DNA from: an uncultured Clostridia bacterium
Lineage (GTDB): Bacteria > Bacillota > Clostridia > Oscillospirales > Acutalibacteraceae
Direction: 5' to 3'
DNA length: 43,467 bases
Assembly: GCA_904397895.1 (NCBI GenBank)
Contig: CAJFOZ010000072.1
Span: 1-43,467, forward strand
Below are positions 35,401 through 43,214 of the stretch, piece by piece (the stretch's first letter is position 1; the number at the start of each line of letters is the position of its first letter). Under the pieces are notes generated by a model. It searched no databases, was not told the origin of the DNA, and saw nothing but the letters and a program-made list of their open reading frames with translations. The translations under genes and the position numbers were made by a program.

Positions 35401-35548
35401 CCTGGTCCGGCTTGACCCCGGCTTGGGCTATGCCGGAGCCCAGTTCCAGAACCGGTTCCGCCGCCATCAATGACAAAAACGGCACCGATACCACAATGTT
35501 CAGCAGCACAACAAATGCCACCGAAAGCGATAGTAACTTTTTCTTCAT
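32444..35548 (-). CDS. Wall-anchored surface protein with seven Ig-like (Big_3) repeats
   Basis: A 1034-residue secreted protein. After the signal peptide (to about residue 29), residues about 33-150 resemble a cohesin-like beta-sandwich (DVTVDLGNYGDD, GLQLNIPLSM). A short Ig-like segment follows (about 180-248). Seven repeats of about 76 residues (about 249-782) are bacterial Ig-like group 3 domains, each with xKxxYxxxExxDxTGG and VTVxYxGxxxxFxIxV. Residues about 785-985 are a mixed helical/beta region. The C-terminus is SPNTGE (from 1000), a membrane segment and KRKSM, a variant sortase signal. GGGGAG lies 7 bases before ATG. It is probably an adhesin or stalk; the ligand is unknown. Confidence 0.85.
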   Translation of the reverse strand: MKKKLLSLSVAFVVLLNIVVSVPFLSLMAAEPVLELGSGIAQAGVKPDQVVDVTVDLGNYGDDNIPGLAGLQLNIPLSMEGDGLQYVDGSAKVQLEAGGSTNYNKETQQLIMTYVYNGQPLSKEEKNILTFQAKVNGQYEKDTVLELPIQCIAQDEKNQTIESSVDIVKVPVLVEDPVIQLNGQQNTGSSYDSAVTITFNKGTATLSKDGGESTALENAAVVDQPGVYTVVVTDAAGNQSQETFSIVAVRSISLTPPAKTQYIQGEEFDPTGGVVTTIYSDGTTQDTPLTTGMCQVNMDQLGPQVVMVHYNGKQASFEITIEEKAVTSIEMAQMPDKLVYIQNESLDATGGKLLVHYNNGKSEEMDLSKAQCEADTSLVSDNCLVTVTYGGQTTSFVIRVERGDVSSIEMAQMPTKTEYFAGETLDVSGGKILVTYQGGSQEEIDLTGSMCNVDMDTAGQKQVTVTYGNQATSFTIQVKENKVTSIEMVKNPAKTTYQLGETFTAQGGMIQVTRQNGMVSQVDLTDVMCAVPDMTTPGVKQVVVTYEGRQTAFDITVEEKKAQRISMQKNPTKTTYVEKEELDVTDGVVRVWYSDGSTEDIPLTNEMCSGFNNSKVGNQTITVTYEGMTTQFDVLVNAKTAVGLSLKSVPNKTEYIQNESLDVTGGKLVVHFNNGQNQEMDLTQELCTGYDMSKPGNQTVTVCYMAQTTQFDIVVKERSATGISLEKAPDKVEYLEGQPLDLTGALIQVSYDNGQSESLTVEQSMVSGYDPGVIGGQTVTIAMGGQSVSFDITVLSRAPVDDLTAAIDRIDLDKLTVADRELVEKLLDQYDQMASVQQEGVTNYDHLKAALERINGMQFAPYSQSFLDGMILIEGAPGAVPEGTAIRVETKDLSKQHADAVKEEYGIDSTVLASFGVTVDNLGDGTLGKVKVSVKLDSKWDHGQKLAAVILREDGSISQTEAVVTDGVLTFETDNLGDFALVKEGQSLQPGSSSEGGTNSPNTGESAWLLYVWVGILVVSAIVIIVLVIKRKSM

Positions 35549-35747
35549 TTTTCAACTCCCCAATCCTTGTCTATCCTATCTATTTTGTCACCAAGATCTA
35601 TCAATGCCTTCATTCCAGCAACCACATTCCCCTACCAAATCCCTAGGATTTTGATGAATACTCCCCTCCGGGAAATCTTGCCAGATATTCACTGATAGTA
35701 TAACATACTTTTTCTTCCAATGTACAGAGCGTGAATTTCCTATTTAT

Positions 35748-35823
35748 AGAAAAAAGCAAGATTCTTTCTCATTTATTTTTGGAAAGAATACACAGCCTCT
35801 TTCCTTGTGAGATAGAATCTTGC
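35748..35823 (-). terminator. Branched terminator of znuACB
   Basis: GCAAGATTCT (minus strand from 35823) pairs with AGAATCTTGC (to 35756), with a nested GGAAAGA/TCTTTCC stem and a following TTTTTT. Confidence 0.75.
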
Positions 35824-35838
35824 CGATTTTTATATTAT

Positions 35839-36687
35839 TTAGGACTTGCGAACACTTTGTTTAAACGCAAAGGTTAGGAAGAAAATAGCTGCTCCCACCA
35901 GCACAATGGTAGGGCCCGCAGCCGTACCGGCATAATAGGAGATGATCAGGCCAGCCACGCCCGACACCATGGAGAATAACACCGCTATGCCGTTGTATTG
36001 CCTCACATTCCGGGAGATATTGCGGCTGGCAGCGGCCGGAAGGATCAACAGGGAATTGATGATCAGGATCCCCACCCATTTGATGGACACCGTCACCAAA
36101 ATGGCGATGAGGGTGATAAAAGCGGTTTCCACTAGCCGTACCCGGATTCCCCTGCTCTTGGCTAGGACGCTGTTGACACTGACAGCCAACAGCTTATTGA
36201 AGAACAAAAGCCAAAACGCAATGCCGGCCACAAGCACCGCCACTAAAATCAGCAGTTCCTGGGGACGGATGGTGAGGATGTCGCCAATCAAATAGTTGGA
36301 ATACTGGCTGAACTTCCCTCCTGCTGACAAAAGTACCAGTCCCAAGGCGATGGCGGTGGAGGAAAAGACGCTGATGATGGTATCGCTGGATGAGACCCTG
36401 GACCGTTTGATCTGGGCCAGTAAAATAGCGAAAATCACGGCAAAGATGGTCATGGCAACCATAGGCTCTGCCACACCCAAAAGCACGCCGATGGCGATAC
36501 CGGTCAGGGCTGAATGGCCTAAGGCGTCGGAAAAAAAGGCCAGTTTATGATCCACCACCATGGTTCCGATCATTCCAAAAAGAGGGGTGATGAGCAACAC
36601 CGCCAACAAGGCATTTTTCATAAAGTCATACTGGATCCAGGAGAAGGGCAGGATGCTCTCCATCATCTGATAAATAACGTCCATCAT
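35839..36687 (-). CDS. znuB: Zinc ABC transporter permease ZnuB
   Basis: A 283-residue ABC-3 family permease with about eight membrane helices. Recognisable segments are FMKNALLAVLLITPLFGMIG, DALGHSALTGIAIG (the EAA-like coupling loop) and SIKWVGILIINSLLILPAAA. It forms the channel of the zinc importer with the two genes upstream. The start at 36687 follows GGGAGGG by 7 bases and overlaps the znuC stop as ATGA; an ATG one codon later is also possible. Zinc rather than manganese is inferred from the His-rich binding protein and the Zur-like regulator. Confidence 0.9.
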   Translation of the reverse strand: MMDVIYQMMESILPFSWIQYDFMKNALLAVLLITPLFGMIGTMVVDHKLAFFSDALGHSALTGIAIGVLLGVAEPMVAMTIFAVIFAILLAQIKRSRVSSSDTIISVFSSTAIALGLVLLSAGGKFSQYSNYLIGDILTIRPQELLILVAVLVAGIAFWLLFFNKLLAVSVNSVLAKSRGIRVRLVETAFITLIAILVTVSIKWVGILIINSLLILPAAASRNISRNVRQYNGIAVLFSMVSGVAGLIISYYAGTAAGPTIVLVGAAIFFLTFAFKQSVRKS

Positions 36688-37427
36688 TGGTTGTCCCTCC
36701 CCGGTATAGAAAGCGAAAAGGCGTCCTGGAACTGCTTGCTGCCCAGGACCTCCTGAGGCGTACCCTGGCACAGAACCGTCCGGTCCAGCAGCACCATCCG
36801 GTCGGCATAGGGGGCCACGCTTTGAAAATCGTGGGACACCAATAAAATGGCAATATCCCGCTGTTCTTTCAAAGAAGTAAGGCGTTCGTAAAACACCTGT
36901 AGGCCGTTTCGGTCGATGCCCGACACCGGTTCATCCAGGATAAGCAGCTGCGGCGCCGGCGTGACGGCCACCGCCAACAGCACCCGTTGGAGTTCCCCTC
37001 CCGACAGGTCACACAGACGCCGGTCGATGAGATCGGACGCTCCAAACTGGCCCAGCTCCTCCCGCACCCTCTGCCGTATTTTCCGTCCGGCCCGGAGGAA
37101 TACCGGGGCGTTTGACAGCATGGCCCCGCAAAAATCCAGCACGCTCACGGGGGAATTGGGATCAATGTGCAGGCTTTGTGGGACATAGCCGATGCTGAGC
37201 CGTCCCTGCCTGCCTTGAGGATCGCAGAAGGTGAGGCGTCCTGTGTGGCGCATCTCCCCCAGAAGGGCCTGGATCAACGTGGTCTTACCGGCGCCGTTGG
37301 GGCCGATAACCACCGTCAATTGTCCGCAGTGGAGGGAAAAAGTGACGTCCTCCAAGATGGTTGTACGTCCGGCCGAGACACACAGATGCTCCACCGTGGT
37401 GCAGCAAAATCCTTTCTCATGTTTCAC
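36684..37427 (-). CDS. znuC: Zinc ABC transporter ATP-binding protein ZnuC
   Basis: A 247-residue ABC ATPase. Walker A is GPNGAGKTT (about 43-51), the Q-loop VPQ, the ABC signature LSGGELQRV, Walker B LLILDEP, and the switch His SHD. It energises uptake through ZnuB. Translation starts at GTG 37427, 7 bases after GGAGG, overlapping the znuA stop (GTGA). The order znuA-znuC-znuB is a single coupled operon. Confidence 0.93.
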   Translation of the reverse strand: MKHEKGFCCTTVEHLCVSAGRTTILEDVTFSLHCGQLTVVIGPNGAGKTTLIQALLGEMRHTGRLTFCDPQGRQGRLSIGYVPQSLHIDPNSPVSVLDFCGAMLSNAPVFLRAGRKIRQRVREELGQFGASDLIDRRLCDLSGGELQRVLLAVAVTPAPQLLILDEPVSGIDRNGLQVFYERLTSLKEQRDIAILLVSHDFQSVAPYADRMVLLDRTVLCQGTPQEVLGSKQFQDAFSLSIPGRDNQ

Positions 37428-38374
37428 GATAACGCCTCCAAAAGCACCTGTAGATTTTGATCCATGGCCCGTAAATACGCGTCTTTATCGGTCTCACCCG
37501 ACACCGCTGGATCCAACATATAGATATGCGCCCCCGTCTCCCTGGCGATGGTATCGGCCACCCCGGACGAATACTGAGGCTCCGCAAACAGCGCCTTGCA
37601 TCCGGTGGACTGAACTGTTTCAATAATATCGACCAATTCCCGGGCTGTGGGATCGGTGCCTGGTTCCCGCTGGATCACCCCTACCACATGGAGATTAAAT
37701 TCCTGGGCGAAGTAACCAAAAGCTTCGTGGAAGGTGATGATATCCCGATGGGATACGTTGTCCAAAGCCTCGTGCATCCGATTCTTCAGCTTCTCAACCT
37801 TTTCTAAATAAACAGAGGCGTTTTCCTCGTACTGCCGGGCATGGGCCGGGTCGGCTGCAATCAGGCCGTCCCGGATGTTCTCCACATACTGCATGTATTG
37901 GGAGATGCTGACCCACACATGGGGATTGACCGTCTCCTCTTCCAAGGGACTGTGTACCTCCCCTTTCTCGTGACCGTGGTCGTGATCGTGGCCTTCTTCC
38001 TCCATCATGTCGATGCCGTCGCTGGCTGTCACAATGGTGAGATCCGGGTAGTTTTCCATGACCTTATCCAAAAAGGACTCCATTCCCGCCCCATTGATAA
38101 GCAGGCAATCGGCCGTCTCCAAGCTCATCAGCTCCTGAGGGGATAACTGATAATCGTGGAGGCAGCCGGTGGTAGGTTGGGTCAGGTTTGTAAGCTTGAC
38201 CCCTTCCACACCGTCCACCAGATTGGCCGCCGCTATATACACAGGATAAAAGGAGGCCACCACCTGCACCGATGCCGTGTCCTCCCGTTGCTGAGTGCTC
38301 TGGCCGCATCCGCTCACTGCCGATAGCAGCAATACAGCCGCCAATAACACGGCGGCCATCTTCTTCATAGGCAA
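37424..38374 (-). CDS. znuA: Zinc-binding lipoprotein ZnuA/AdcA-type
   Basis: A 316-residue cluster-A-I substrate-binding protein. The signal peptide ends in the lipobox LSAVSGC, so it is lipid-anchored outside the membrane. A mobile His-rich loop (EGHDHDHGHEKGEVH, about residues 126-140) is typical of zinc rather than manganese binders. Further metal-site parts are CLHDYQLSP, NPHVWVSISQY and FHEAFGYFAQEF. The start is either the TTG at 38374 (8 bases after GGAGGG) or the ATG two codons later; TTG fits the RBS better. Its promoter carries a long palindrome, the likely Zur operator. Confidence 0.9.
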   Translation of the reverse strand: MPMKKMAAVLLAAVLLLSAVSGCGQSTQQREDTASVQVVASFYPVYIAAANLVDGVEGVKLTNLTQPTTGCLHDYQLSPQELMSLETADCLLINGAGMESFLDKVMENYPDLTIVTASDGIDMMEEEGHDHDHGHEKGEVHSPLEEETVNPHVWVSISQYMQYVENIRDGLIAADPAHARQYEENASVYLEKVEKLKNRMHEALDNVSHRDIITFHEAFGYFAQEFNLHVVGVIQREPGTDPTARELVDIIETVQSTGCKALFAEPQYSSGVADTIARETGAHIYMLDPAVSGETDKDAYLRAMDQNLQVLLEALS

Positions 38375-38393
38375 ACGGGGTTCCCTCCTTTTT

Positions 38394-38445
38394 ATTATTG
38401 CAACTTAATTGCAATAATTGTACCACGATCCCCATGGCTTGTCAA
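38394..38445 (-). promoter_or_regulatory. Promoter and Zur-type operator of znuACB
   Basis: TTGACA (38440-38445) and TACAAT (38417-38422) have a 17-base spacer. A 25-bp palindrome at 38394-38418 (arms ATTATTGCAA and TTGCAATAAT, 5-base centre) overlaps the end of the -10 and the transcription start, so a bound repressor would block initiation. Confidence 0.75.
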
Positions 38446-38449
38446 CGCC

Positions 38450-38501
38450 TGGACAAAGCCCCTGGTTGTCGGTATAATGATAGTCATACTGCAATTGTAT
38501 G
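38450..38501 (+). promoter_or_regulatory. Promoter and operator of the Zur-like gene
   Basis: TGGACA (38450-38455) and TATAAT (38473-38478) have a 17-base spacer. An imperfect palindrome CATAC-tgcaatt-GTATG (38485-38501) lies at the transcription start. It shares TGCAATT with the znuA operator, suggesting autoregulation. Confidence 0.65.
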
Positions 38502-38518
38502 TCTCGAGGTGAATTTCC

Positions 38519-38953
38519 ATGGCATCCACCCGCAATACCAAGCAAAAGAAGATCATCCTCTCCATTTTGGAACATGCTGAACGCCCCCTGTCGGCCGGCG
38601 AAATTCACGCTTTGGCCTTGCAATCCTGCCCTTCTATGGCCGTTACAACCGTCTACCGTAACCTGGAGGCCATGGCCGACCGGCATGAGGTGGTATGCCA
38701 TCGCCTGTCCGACAACCAGGTCAGCTATGAATTGAGTCGCAATGCCCACAGCCATTATCTGGTGTGCCTCGGATGCAACCGGCTCATCCCCTTGCACCAA
38801 TGCCCCCTCCATGGGCTGGAGCAGAAGGTGCTGGAGGAGACCGGATTTCAAGTGTCCTCCCATCACGTGGAGCTTTTCGGATACTGCGCTAAGTGCCGCG
38901 CCCAAAAGGAAAAGATCGATAGGACTCCCCATTCGTCCCCCAAAAACGATTGA
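38519..38953 (+). CDS. zur: Fur-family regulator, probably zinc-responsive Zur
   Basis: A 144-residue Fur-family repressor. The winged helix (about 10-75) has PSMAVTTVYRNLEAMA as recognition region. Two CxxC pairs, C83/C86 and C123/C126, form the structural zinc site, and HSHY (77-80) with SSHHVELFGY gives the sensory site. GAGGTG lies 7 bases before the ATG. It is divergent from znuACB with operators at both promoters, which argues for Zur rather than Fur or PerR. Confidence 0.9.
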   Translation: MASTRNTKQKKIILSILEHAERPLSAGEIHALALQSCPSMAVTTVYRNLEAMADRHEVVCHRLSDNQVSYELSRNAHSHYLVCLGCNRLIPLHQCPLHGLEQKVLEETGFQVSSHHVELFGYCAKCRAQKEKIDRTPHSSPKND

Positions 38954-38977
38954 TGCCGACTGAAATTGCCTGAACCA

Positions 38978-39023
38978 TAAAAACCCCGCAGTTTTCTGGA
39001 ATGATGTCCAGTAAACTGCGGGG
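38978..39023 (-). terminator. Terminator of the acc operon
   Basis: An 11-bp perfect core stem (CCCCGCAGTTT with AAACTGCGGGG) has an inner TCTGGA/TCCAG extension, followed on the minus strand by TTTTTA. It lies about 30 bases after the MarR gene. Confidence 0.9.
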
Positions 39024-39053
39024 ATTCATTTGATTCTCTTTTTCTCTCGACGG

Positions 39054-39494
39054 TCACAGACGGTCGGAGAAAAATTGGCGGATGTTGCCTAATGTATGTT
39101 TTAAGATCTCCACTTCCTGATCGCTGAGGCCGTCCACAGCCGCCTTGACCATCTCACGGTGGAAACGCTGGTGGGCCCTGACGATGATGCGGGCTTTGTC
39201 GGTCAAACTGAGGCATACCACCCGGCGGTCCTCCTCCGACCGAGAACGCACCACCATCCCCTTGAGCACTAAGCGATTGATGGAGGTGGTCAACGTGCTG
39301 ACAGTGATATGAAGTGCCGCAGCCACCTCGCTCATGCTCTTGTGGGTGTTGGTGCCGATGGCCTCCATGGTGTGGATCTCATTGGCCGAAATAAAGTCCT
39401 TTGTGGAAATCCGGACAGCCGATTCCTCCACCTTTAAGATTTCATTAAAGGTCTGGACCAGCAGCCGGTCCACATCCTCGTGTGCGTAATGCAA
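39054..39494 (-). CDS. fabT: MarR-family regulator, FabT-like
   Basis: A 146-residue winged-helix protein of the MarR family, close to FabT, the acyl-ACP-dependent repressor of fatty-acid synthesis in Firmicutes. It shows HTMEAIG, HITVSTLTTSINRLVLKGMV (the recognition helix) and RSEEDRRVVCLSLTDKA (the wing). The start TTG 39494 was chosen because GGAGGG lies 6 bases upstream and MHYAHEDVDRLLVQTFNEIL matches the FabT N-terminus; the frame stays open further upstream to accA. It is unusual in being last in the operon. It would regulate fab/acc promoters outside the window. Confidence 0.75.
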   Translation of the reverse strand: MHYAHEDVDRLLVQTFNEILKVEESAVRISTKDFISANEIHTMEAIGTNTHKSMSEVAAALHITVSTLTTSINRLVLKGMVVRSRSEEDRRVVCLSLTDKARIIVRAHQRFHREMVKAAVDGLSDQEVEILKHTLGNIRQFFSDRL

Positions 39495-39574
39495 TGTTTT
39501 CCCTCCACACTTGGGGCGGATGCAGGACATCCGTCGGCATTTTTGCGCATCTTTAGTTACGAGGCCCATCCCCA

Positions 39575-40354
39575 TCAAAACGCACGGAACCTCTGGTAAC
39601 GCTGATGGCTCAGTTCCTGGGGGGACATGGCCTTCATGGCTTCCAGTTCACTTAGGATGTACTTCTTCATAGCCCGGGCGGTTTCGGCCGGTTCTTCCCC
39701 TTCCTGTATGACCTGGTCCACCACCCCTAGGTCATACAGCTCGTCAGCCGTGATCTTCATGACCTCGGCCGCCTCTTTGGCCCGGGAAGCGTCCTTCCAC
39801 AAAATAGCGGCGAATCCCTCCGGGGAGAGGATAGAGTAGATGGCGTTTTGCAGGATGGCCACCTTGTTGGCCACCGCGATGGCCAAAGCGCCGCCCGAAC
39901 CGCCTTCACTGATGACAATGGAGATGACCGGCACCGTCAGCTTCATCATCTCCTTGAGGTTGCGGGCGATAGCCTCACCCTGGCCCCGTTCTTCATCGCC
40001 TACGCCGCAGTAGGCGCCTTGGGTATCGGCCAAACAGATGATGGGGCGACGGAATTTCTCCGCCTGTTTCATCAGGCGCAACGCCTTACGGTATCCCTCC
40101 GGATGAGGGGAACCAAAGTTGCGACGGGCACGATCGGCCGGATTTTGCCCCTTTTCCTCTCCAATGACGGTGACCGGATGCCCTCCCAACAGGGCAATCC
40201 CTCCGATGATGGAGGCGTCGTCGCCGTAGTGACGGTCGCCGTGCAACTCGATAAAATCGTCAAAGATGGCGTCGATGAAATACTGGGAGGTGGGACGTCC
40301 CGGCATACGGGCCGCTGTCACACGATCCCACGCCGTCAAATTCTTATGCTCCAT
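39575..40354 (-). CDS. accA: Acetyl-CoA carboxylase carboxyltransferase subunit alpha
   Basis: A 259-residue alpha subunit. With AccD it transfers the carboxyl group from carboxybiotin to acetyl-CoA, giving malonyl-CoA. Family segments are DDFIELHGDRHYGDD, IGEEKGQNPADRARRNFG, HPEGYRKALRLMKQAEKF and ISEGGSGGALAIAVANKV. It is the short Firmicute form, shorter than the 319-residue E. coli protein. The ATG overlaps the accD stop by one base (TAATG). The MarR start lies 80 bases past its stop. Confidence 0.95.
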   Translation of the reverse strand: MEHKNLTAWDRVTAARMPGRPTSQYFIDAIFDDFIELHGDRHYGDDASIIGGIALLGGHPVTVIGEEKGQNPADRARRNFGSPHPEGYRKALRLMKQAEKFRRPIICLADTQGAYCGVGDEERGQGEAIARNLKEMMKLTVPVISIVISEGGSGGALAIAVANKVAILQNAIYSILSPEGFAAILWKDASRAKEAAEVMKITADELYDLGVVDQVIQEGEEPAETARAMKKYILSELEAMKAMSPQELSHQRYQRFRAF

Positions 40355-41277
40355 TATTCCTCGCCCCCTTGCCTCTCATGACGTTGTTTTTCCTCTCCCC
40401 TGGTTTCCGGGAACATATGCATATAAAGGAGCTTCCACAGCGTATCCTTCATCTTGGACCGCTCCACGATAATATCGATAAACCCGCATTCCTGGGCGAA
40501 CTCCGCCCGCTGGAAATTTTGGGGAAGACGCTGGTTGATGGTCTGCTCAATGACCCGTTTGCCGGCAAAGCCGATGAGGGCGTTTTTCTCCGCCACGATG
40601 ACATCCCCCAACGAGGCGAAACTGGCGGTGACGCCGCCGGTGGTGGGATCGGTGATGACGGTGATGTAAAGCAGGCCTGCGTCGCTGTGACGCTGGAGGG
40701 CGCCGCTGATCTTGGCCATCTGCATCAGGGATACGATTCCTTCCTGCATCCTGGCTCCGCCGGAGGCAGTAAAAATCACAATGGGCATCCCGTGTTCCGT
40801 GGCGTACTCCACCGACCGGGTGATGCTCTCGCCCACCACATGGCCCATGCTGCCCATCATAAAATGGCTGTCCATGACGCATACCACCGTCTCTAAACCG
40901 TGGATCTTGCCGACGCCGCACACCACCGCTTCCTTAAGCCCTGTCTCCTTGCGGTAACGCTTGAGCTTTTCCGGATAATCGGGGAATTTTAAGGGGTCGG
41001 ACACCTCGATTTCAAAGGGGAATTCTTCAAAGGAACCGGGATCCGCCGTCATTTTAAGGCGTTCTCCAGCCGTCAGACGGAAGTGATGGCCGCAGGCCGG
41101 ACATACCTGGTCATTTTCCACCACCAGGCGTTCATACAGCATCCGTTTGCAGGAGGGGCATTTGACCCAAAGCTGTTTGGCGGTCACCTTACTGGACGTC
41201 TTGGTTTTGGCCGCAGCCGCCTTCTGAGGCGGCGGCAGCACGTCTTTGTTCCGAATAAACAAATCCTTGATGTTCAT
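40354..41277 (-). CDS. accD: Acetyl-CoA carboxylase carboxyltransferase subunit beta
   Basis: A 307-residue beta subunit. The N-terminal zinc ribbon uses C40, C43, C59 and C62 (CPSCKRMLY ... CPACGHHF). The crotonase-like body has DSHFMMGSMGHVVGE, FTASGGARMQEG and DPTTGGVTASFASLGD. The first 30 residues are an Ala/Pro/Lys-rich extension. The ATG overlaps the accC stop as ATGA. Confidence 0.95.
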   Translation of the reverse strand: MNIKDLFIRNKDVLPPPQKAAAAKTKTSSKVTAKQLWVKCPSCKRMLYERLVVENDQVCPACGHHFRLTAGERLKMTADPGSFEEFPFEIEVSDPLKFPDYPEKLKRYRKETGLKEAVVCGVGKIHGLETVVCVMDSHFMMGSMGHVVGESITRSVEYATEHGMPIVIFTASGGARMQEGIVSLMQMAKISGALQRHSDAGLLYITVITDPTTGGVTASFASLGDVIVAEKNALIGFAGKRVIEQTINQRLPQNFQRAEFAQECGFIDIIVERSKMKDTLWKLLYMHMFPETRGEEKQRHERQGGEE

Positions 41278-42626
41278 TTCTCTTCACCCTTCAACATGCG
41301 TTCGATGGTGCCGGTATCGTAACGTCCCTCCCGGAAAAATTGGCTGTTGATGATGCTTTTCTGAAAGGAGACATTGGTGTCGATGCCGTTGACAATCAGT
41401 TCGGTTAAGGCGCTTCTCATGCGGGCGATGGCCTCGGTTCGATCCCGTCCCCACACGATCAGCTTGCCGATCATGGAATCGTAGTAACAGGGCATCTCGT
41501 ACCCCTGGTAAAGCTGGCTGTCAAACCGCACGCCGTTGCCGCCGGGGATAAACAGCACGTCCACCGTACCGCTGTCCGGCCGGAAGTTCTGTTCCGGGTT
41601 CTCGGCATTGATGCGGCATTCGATGGAATGGCCCCGGATGATCACATCTTTTTGGGAAAAACTCAACGCCTCCCCGGCCGCAACCTGGATCTGTTCCTTG
41701 ACAAGATCCAGGCTGGTCACCATCTCTGTGACGGGATGCTCCACCTGGATGCGGGTATTCATCTCCATAAAATAGAAGTTGCCGTCCTGATCCAACAAAA
41801 ATTCCACCGTGCCGGTGTTGCGGTATCCCACGGCTTTGGCCGCCTTGACCGCCGCTTCGCCCATGCGTGCCCGCAATTCCTCGGTCATCACCGGGGATGG
41901 AGCCTCCTCCAGCACCTTCTGGCGTCGGCGCTGCAAGGAGCAATCCCGCTCGCCCAAATAGACCACATGGCCGAACCGGTCGGCAAAAATCTGGAATTCG
42001 ATGTGGCGGATGCCCCGCAGCAGCTTTTCCATATAAACGCCGCCGTAGCCAAAGCAGGCCACCGCCTCGGCCGTCGCTGCGGTGAAGGCGTCCTCCAAGT
42101 CTTCGTCCTTTTCCACCACGCGGATGCCGCGACCGCCGCCCCCGGCCGAGGCCTTGATGAGCACGGGATACCCGATCTCCCGCGCCAAAGCCCGGGCCGC
42201 TTCCAAATCGGTCAATTCGCCGTCCGACCCCGGAATGGTAGGGACGCCGCAGGCCTTCATGGTGTCCTTGGCCTTGGCCTTATCCCCCAAAAGACGGATG
42301 CTGTCGGCCGACGGACCGATGAAGGTCAACCCGCACTGATCGCAGATCTCGGCAAACTCCGCGTTTTCTGACAAAAAGCCAAACCCTGGATGAATGGCGT
42401 CGCACCCCTTCATCAGGGCGGCCGAGATGATGTTCTGAACGTTTAAGTAACTGTCCCCTGCCGACGGGCCTCCGACGCACACCGTCTCATCGGCCAGATA
42501 GGCGTGAAGACAGTCCCGGTCGGCCTCCGACACAATGGCCACCGACTGTATGCCCAATTCCCGGCAGGCGCGGATGATACGCACCGCGATTTCCCCCCGG
42601 TTGGCCACCAATACTTTTGAAAACAA
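41274..42626 (-). CDS. accC: Biotin carboxylase AccC
   Basis: A 450-residue ATP-grasp enzyme carboxylating biotin on AccB with bicarbonate and ATP. KVLVANRGEIAVRIIRACRE is the N-terminal signature. HPGFGFLSENAEFAE, the glycine loop SAGGGGRGIRVV and EMNTRIQVEHPVTEMVT carry ATP, metal and catalytic residues. The start is TTG 42626, 9 bases after AAAGGGG. The length is normal. Confidence 0.95.
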   Translation of the reverse strand: MFSKVLVANRGEIAVRIIRACRELGIQSVAIVSEADRDCLHAYLADETVCVGGPSAGDSYLNVQNIISAALMKGCDAIHPGFGFLSENAEFAEICDQCGLTFIGPSADSIRLLGDKAKAKDTMKACGVPTIPGSDGELTDLEAARALAREIGYPVLIKASAGGGGRGIRVVEKDEDLEDAFTAATAEAVACFGYGGVYMEKLLRGIRHIEFQIFADRFGHVVYLGERDCSLQRRRQKVLEEAPSPVMTEELRARMGEAAVKAAKAVGYRNTGTVEFLLDQDGNFYFMEMNTRIQVEHPVTEMVTSLDLVKEQIQVAAGEALSFSQKDVIIRGHSIECRINAENPEQNFRPDSGTVDVLFIPGGNGVRFDSQLYQGYEMPCYYDSMIGKLIVWGRDRTEAIARMRSALTELIVNGIDTNVSFQKSIINSQFFREGRYDTGTIERMLKGEEK

Positions 42627-42786
42627 GGGCCTTCAACCCCTTTCTGCTAATCTACCAATTGCAAAAGTCGCCGGTTGACCTCCTTTTCCCATTGAGGCAC
42701 ACTGCCCCAGGGGAGAAGACTGTCCATCGGCGTACTCCGTTTGATCGGGCCGGTCCAAATTTCTTGGACGCCGCCAATCCCTCTCT
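42627..42786 (-). other. 160-base spacer between fabZ and accC
   Basis: This is the only large gap in the otherwise tightly packed acc operon. Two minus-strand frames stay open through it. One would end MDSLLPWGSVPQWEKEVNRR and then LLQLVD (ATG at about 42725). The other starts at a TTG near 42770. Neither has a clear RBS. A weak GTCCAA/TTGGAC hairpin is present. I see no definite gene. Confidence 0.3.
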
Positions 42787-43212
42787 TTACTTAATCATAA
42801 AGGTGATCTCGCACTCGCAGGCCAGTTCCCCATCCACAGTGGCTTTGCACGATCCAATGCCCACCGGACCGCGCATACGGGTCATCTCGGTCTCCAAGCG
42901 CAAGGTGTCCCCCGGCTCCACCATGCGGCGGAAACGGGCCGATTTAATGCCGCCAAAAAAGGCGATCTTTCCTTTGTACTGGGGCATGGACAAAGCGGCC
43001 ACCGCTCCGGCCTGGGCCAATGCCTCCACAATCAGCACCCCAGGCATAACGGCGTGCTCCGGGAAATGGCCCGGCACCCAGAAATCCTCCTTGACCACAT
43101 GCTTTTCCGCCACGCAGCGTTTGCCCGGTTCCAGCTCTAGAACGTCGTCCAGAAGCAGGAAAGGAGCGCGATGGGGGATGATCTCCATAATCTGCTTACG
43201 GTTTAATATCAT
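42787..43212 (-). CDS. fabZ: 3-hydroxyacyl-ACP dehydratase FabZ
   Basis: A 141-residue hot-dog-fold dehydratase of fatty-acid elongation. IIPHRAPFLLLDDV is the N-terminal signature. Catalytic H49 and E63 lie in VPGHFPEHAVMPGVLIVEAL. The start at 43212 has AGGAGG 8 bases upstream. It begins 2 bases after the accB stop, so the two are co-transcribed. Confidence 0.95.
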   Translation of the reverse strand: MILNRKQIMEIIPHRAPFLLLDDVLELEPGKRCVAEKHVVKEDFWVPGHFPEHAVMPGVLIVEALAQAGAVAALSMPQYKGKIAFFGGIKSARFRRMVEPGDTLRLETEMTRMRGPVGIGSCKATVDGELACECEITFMIK

Positions 43213-43214
43213 AT

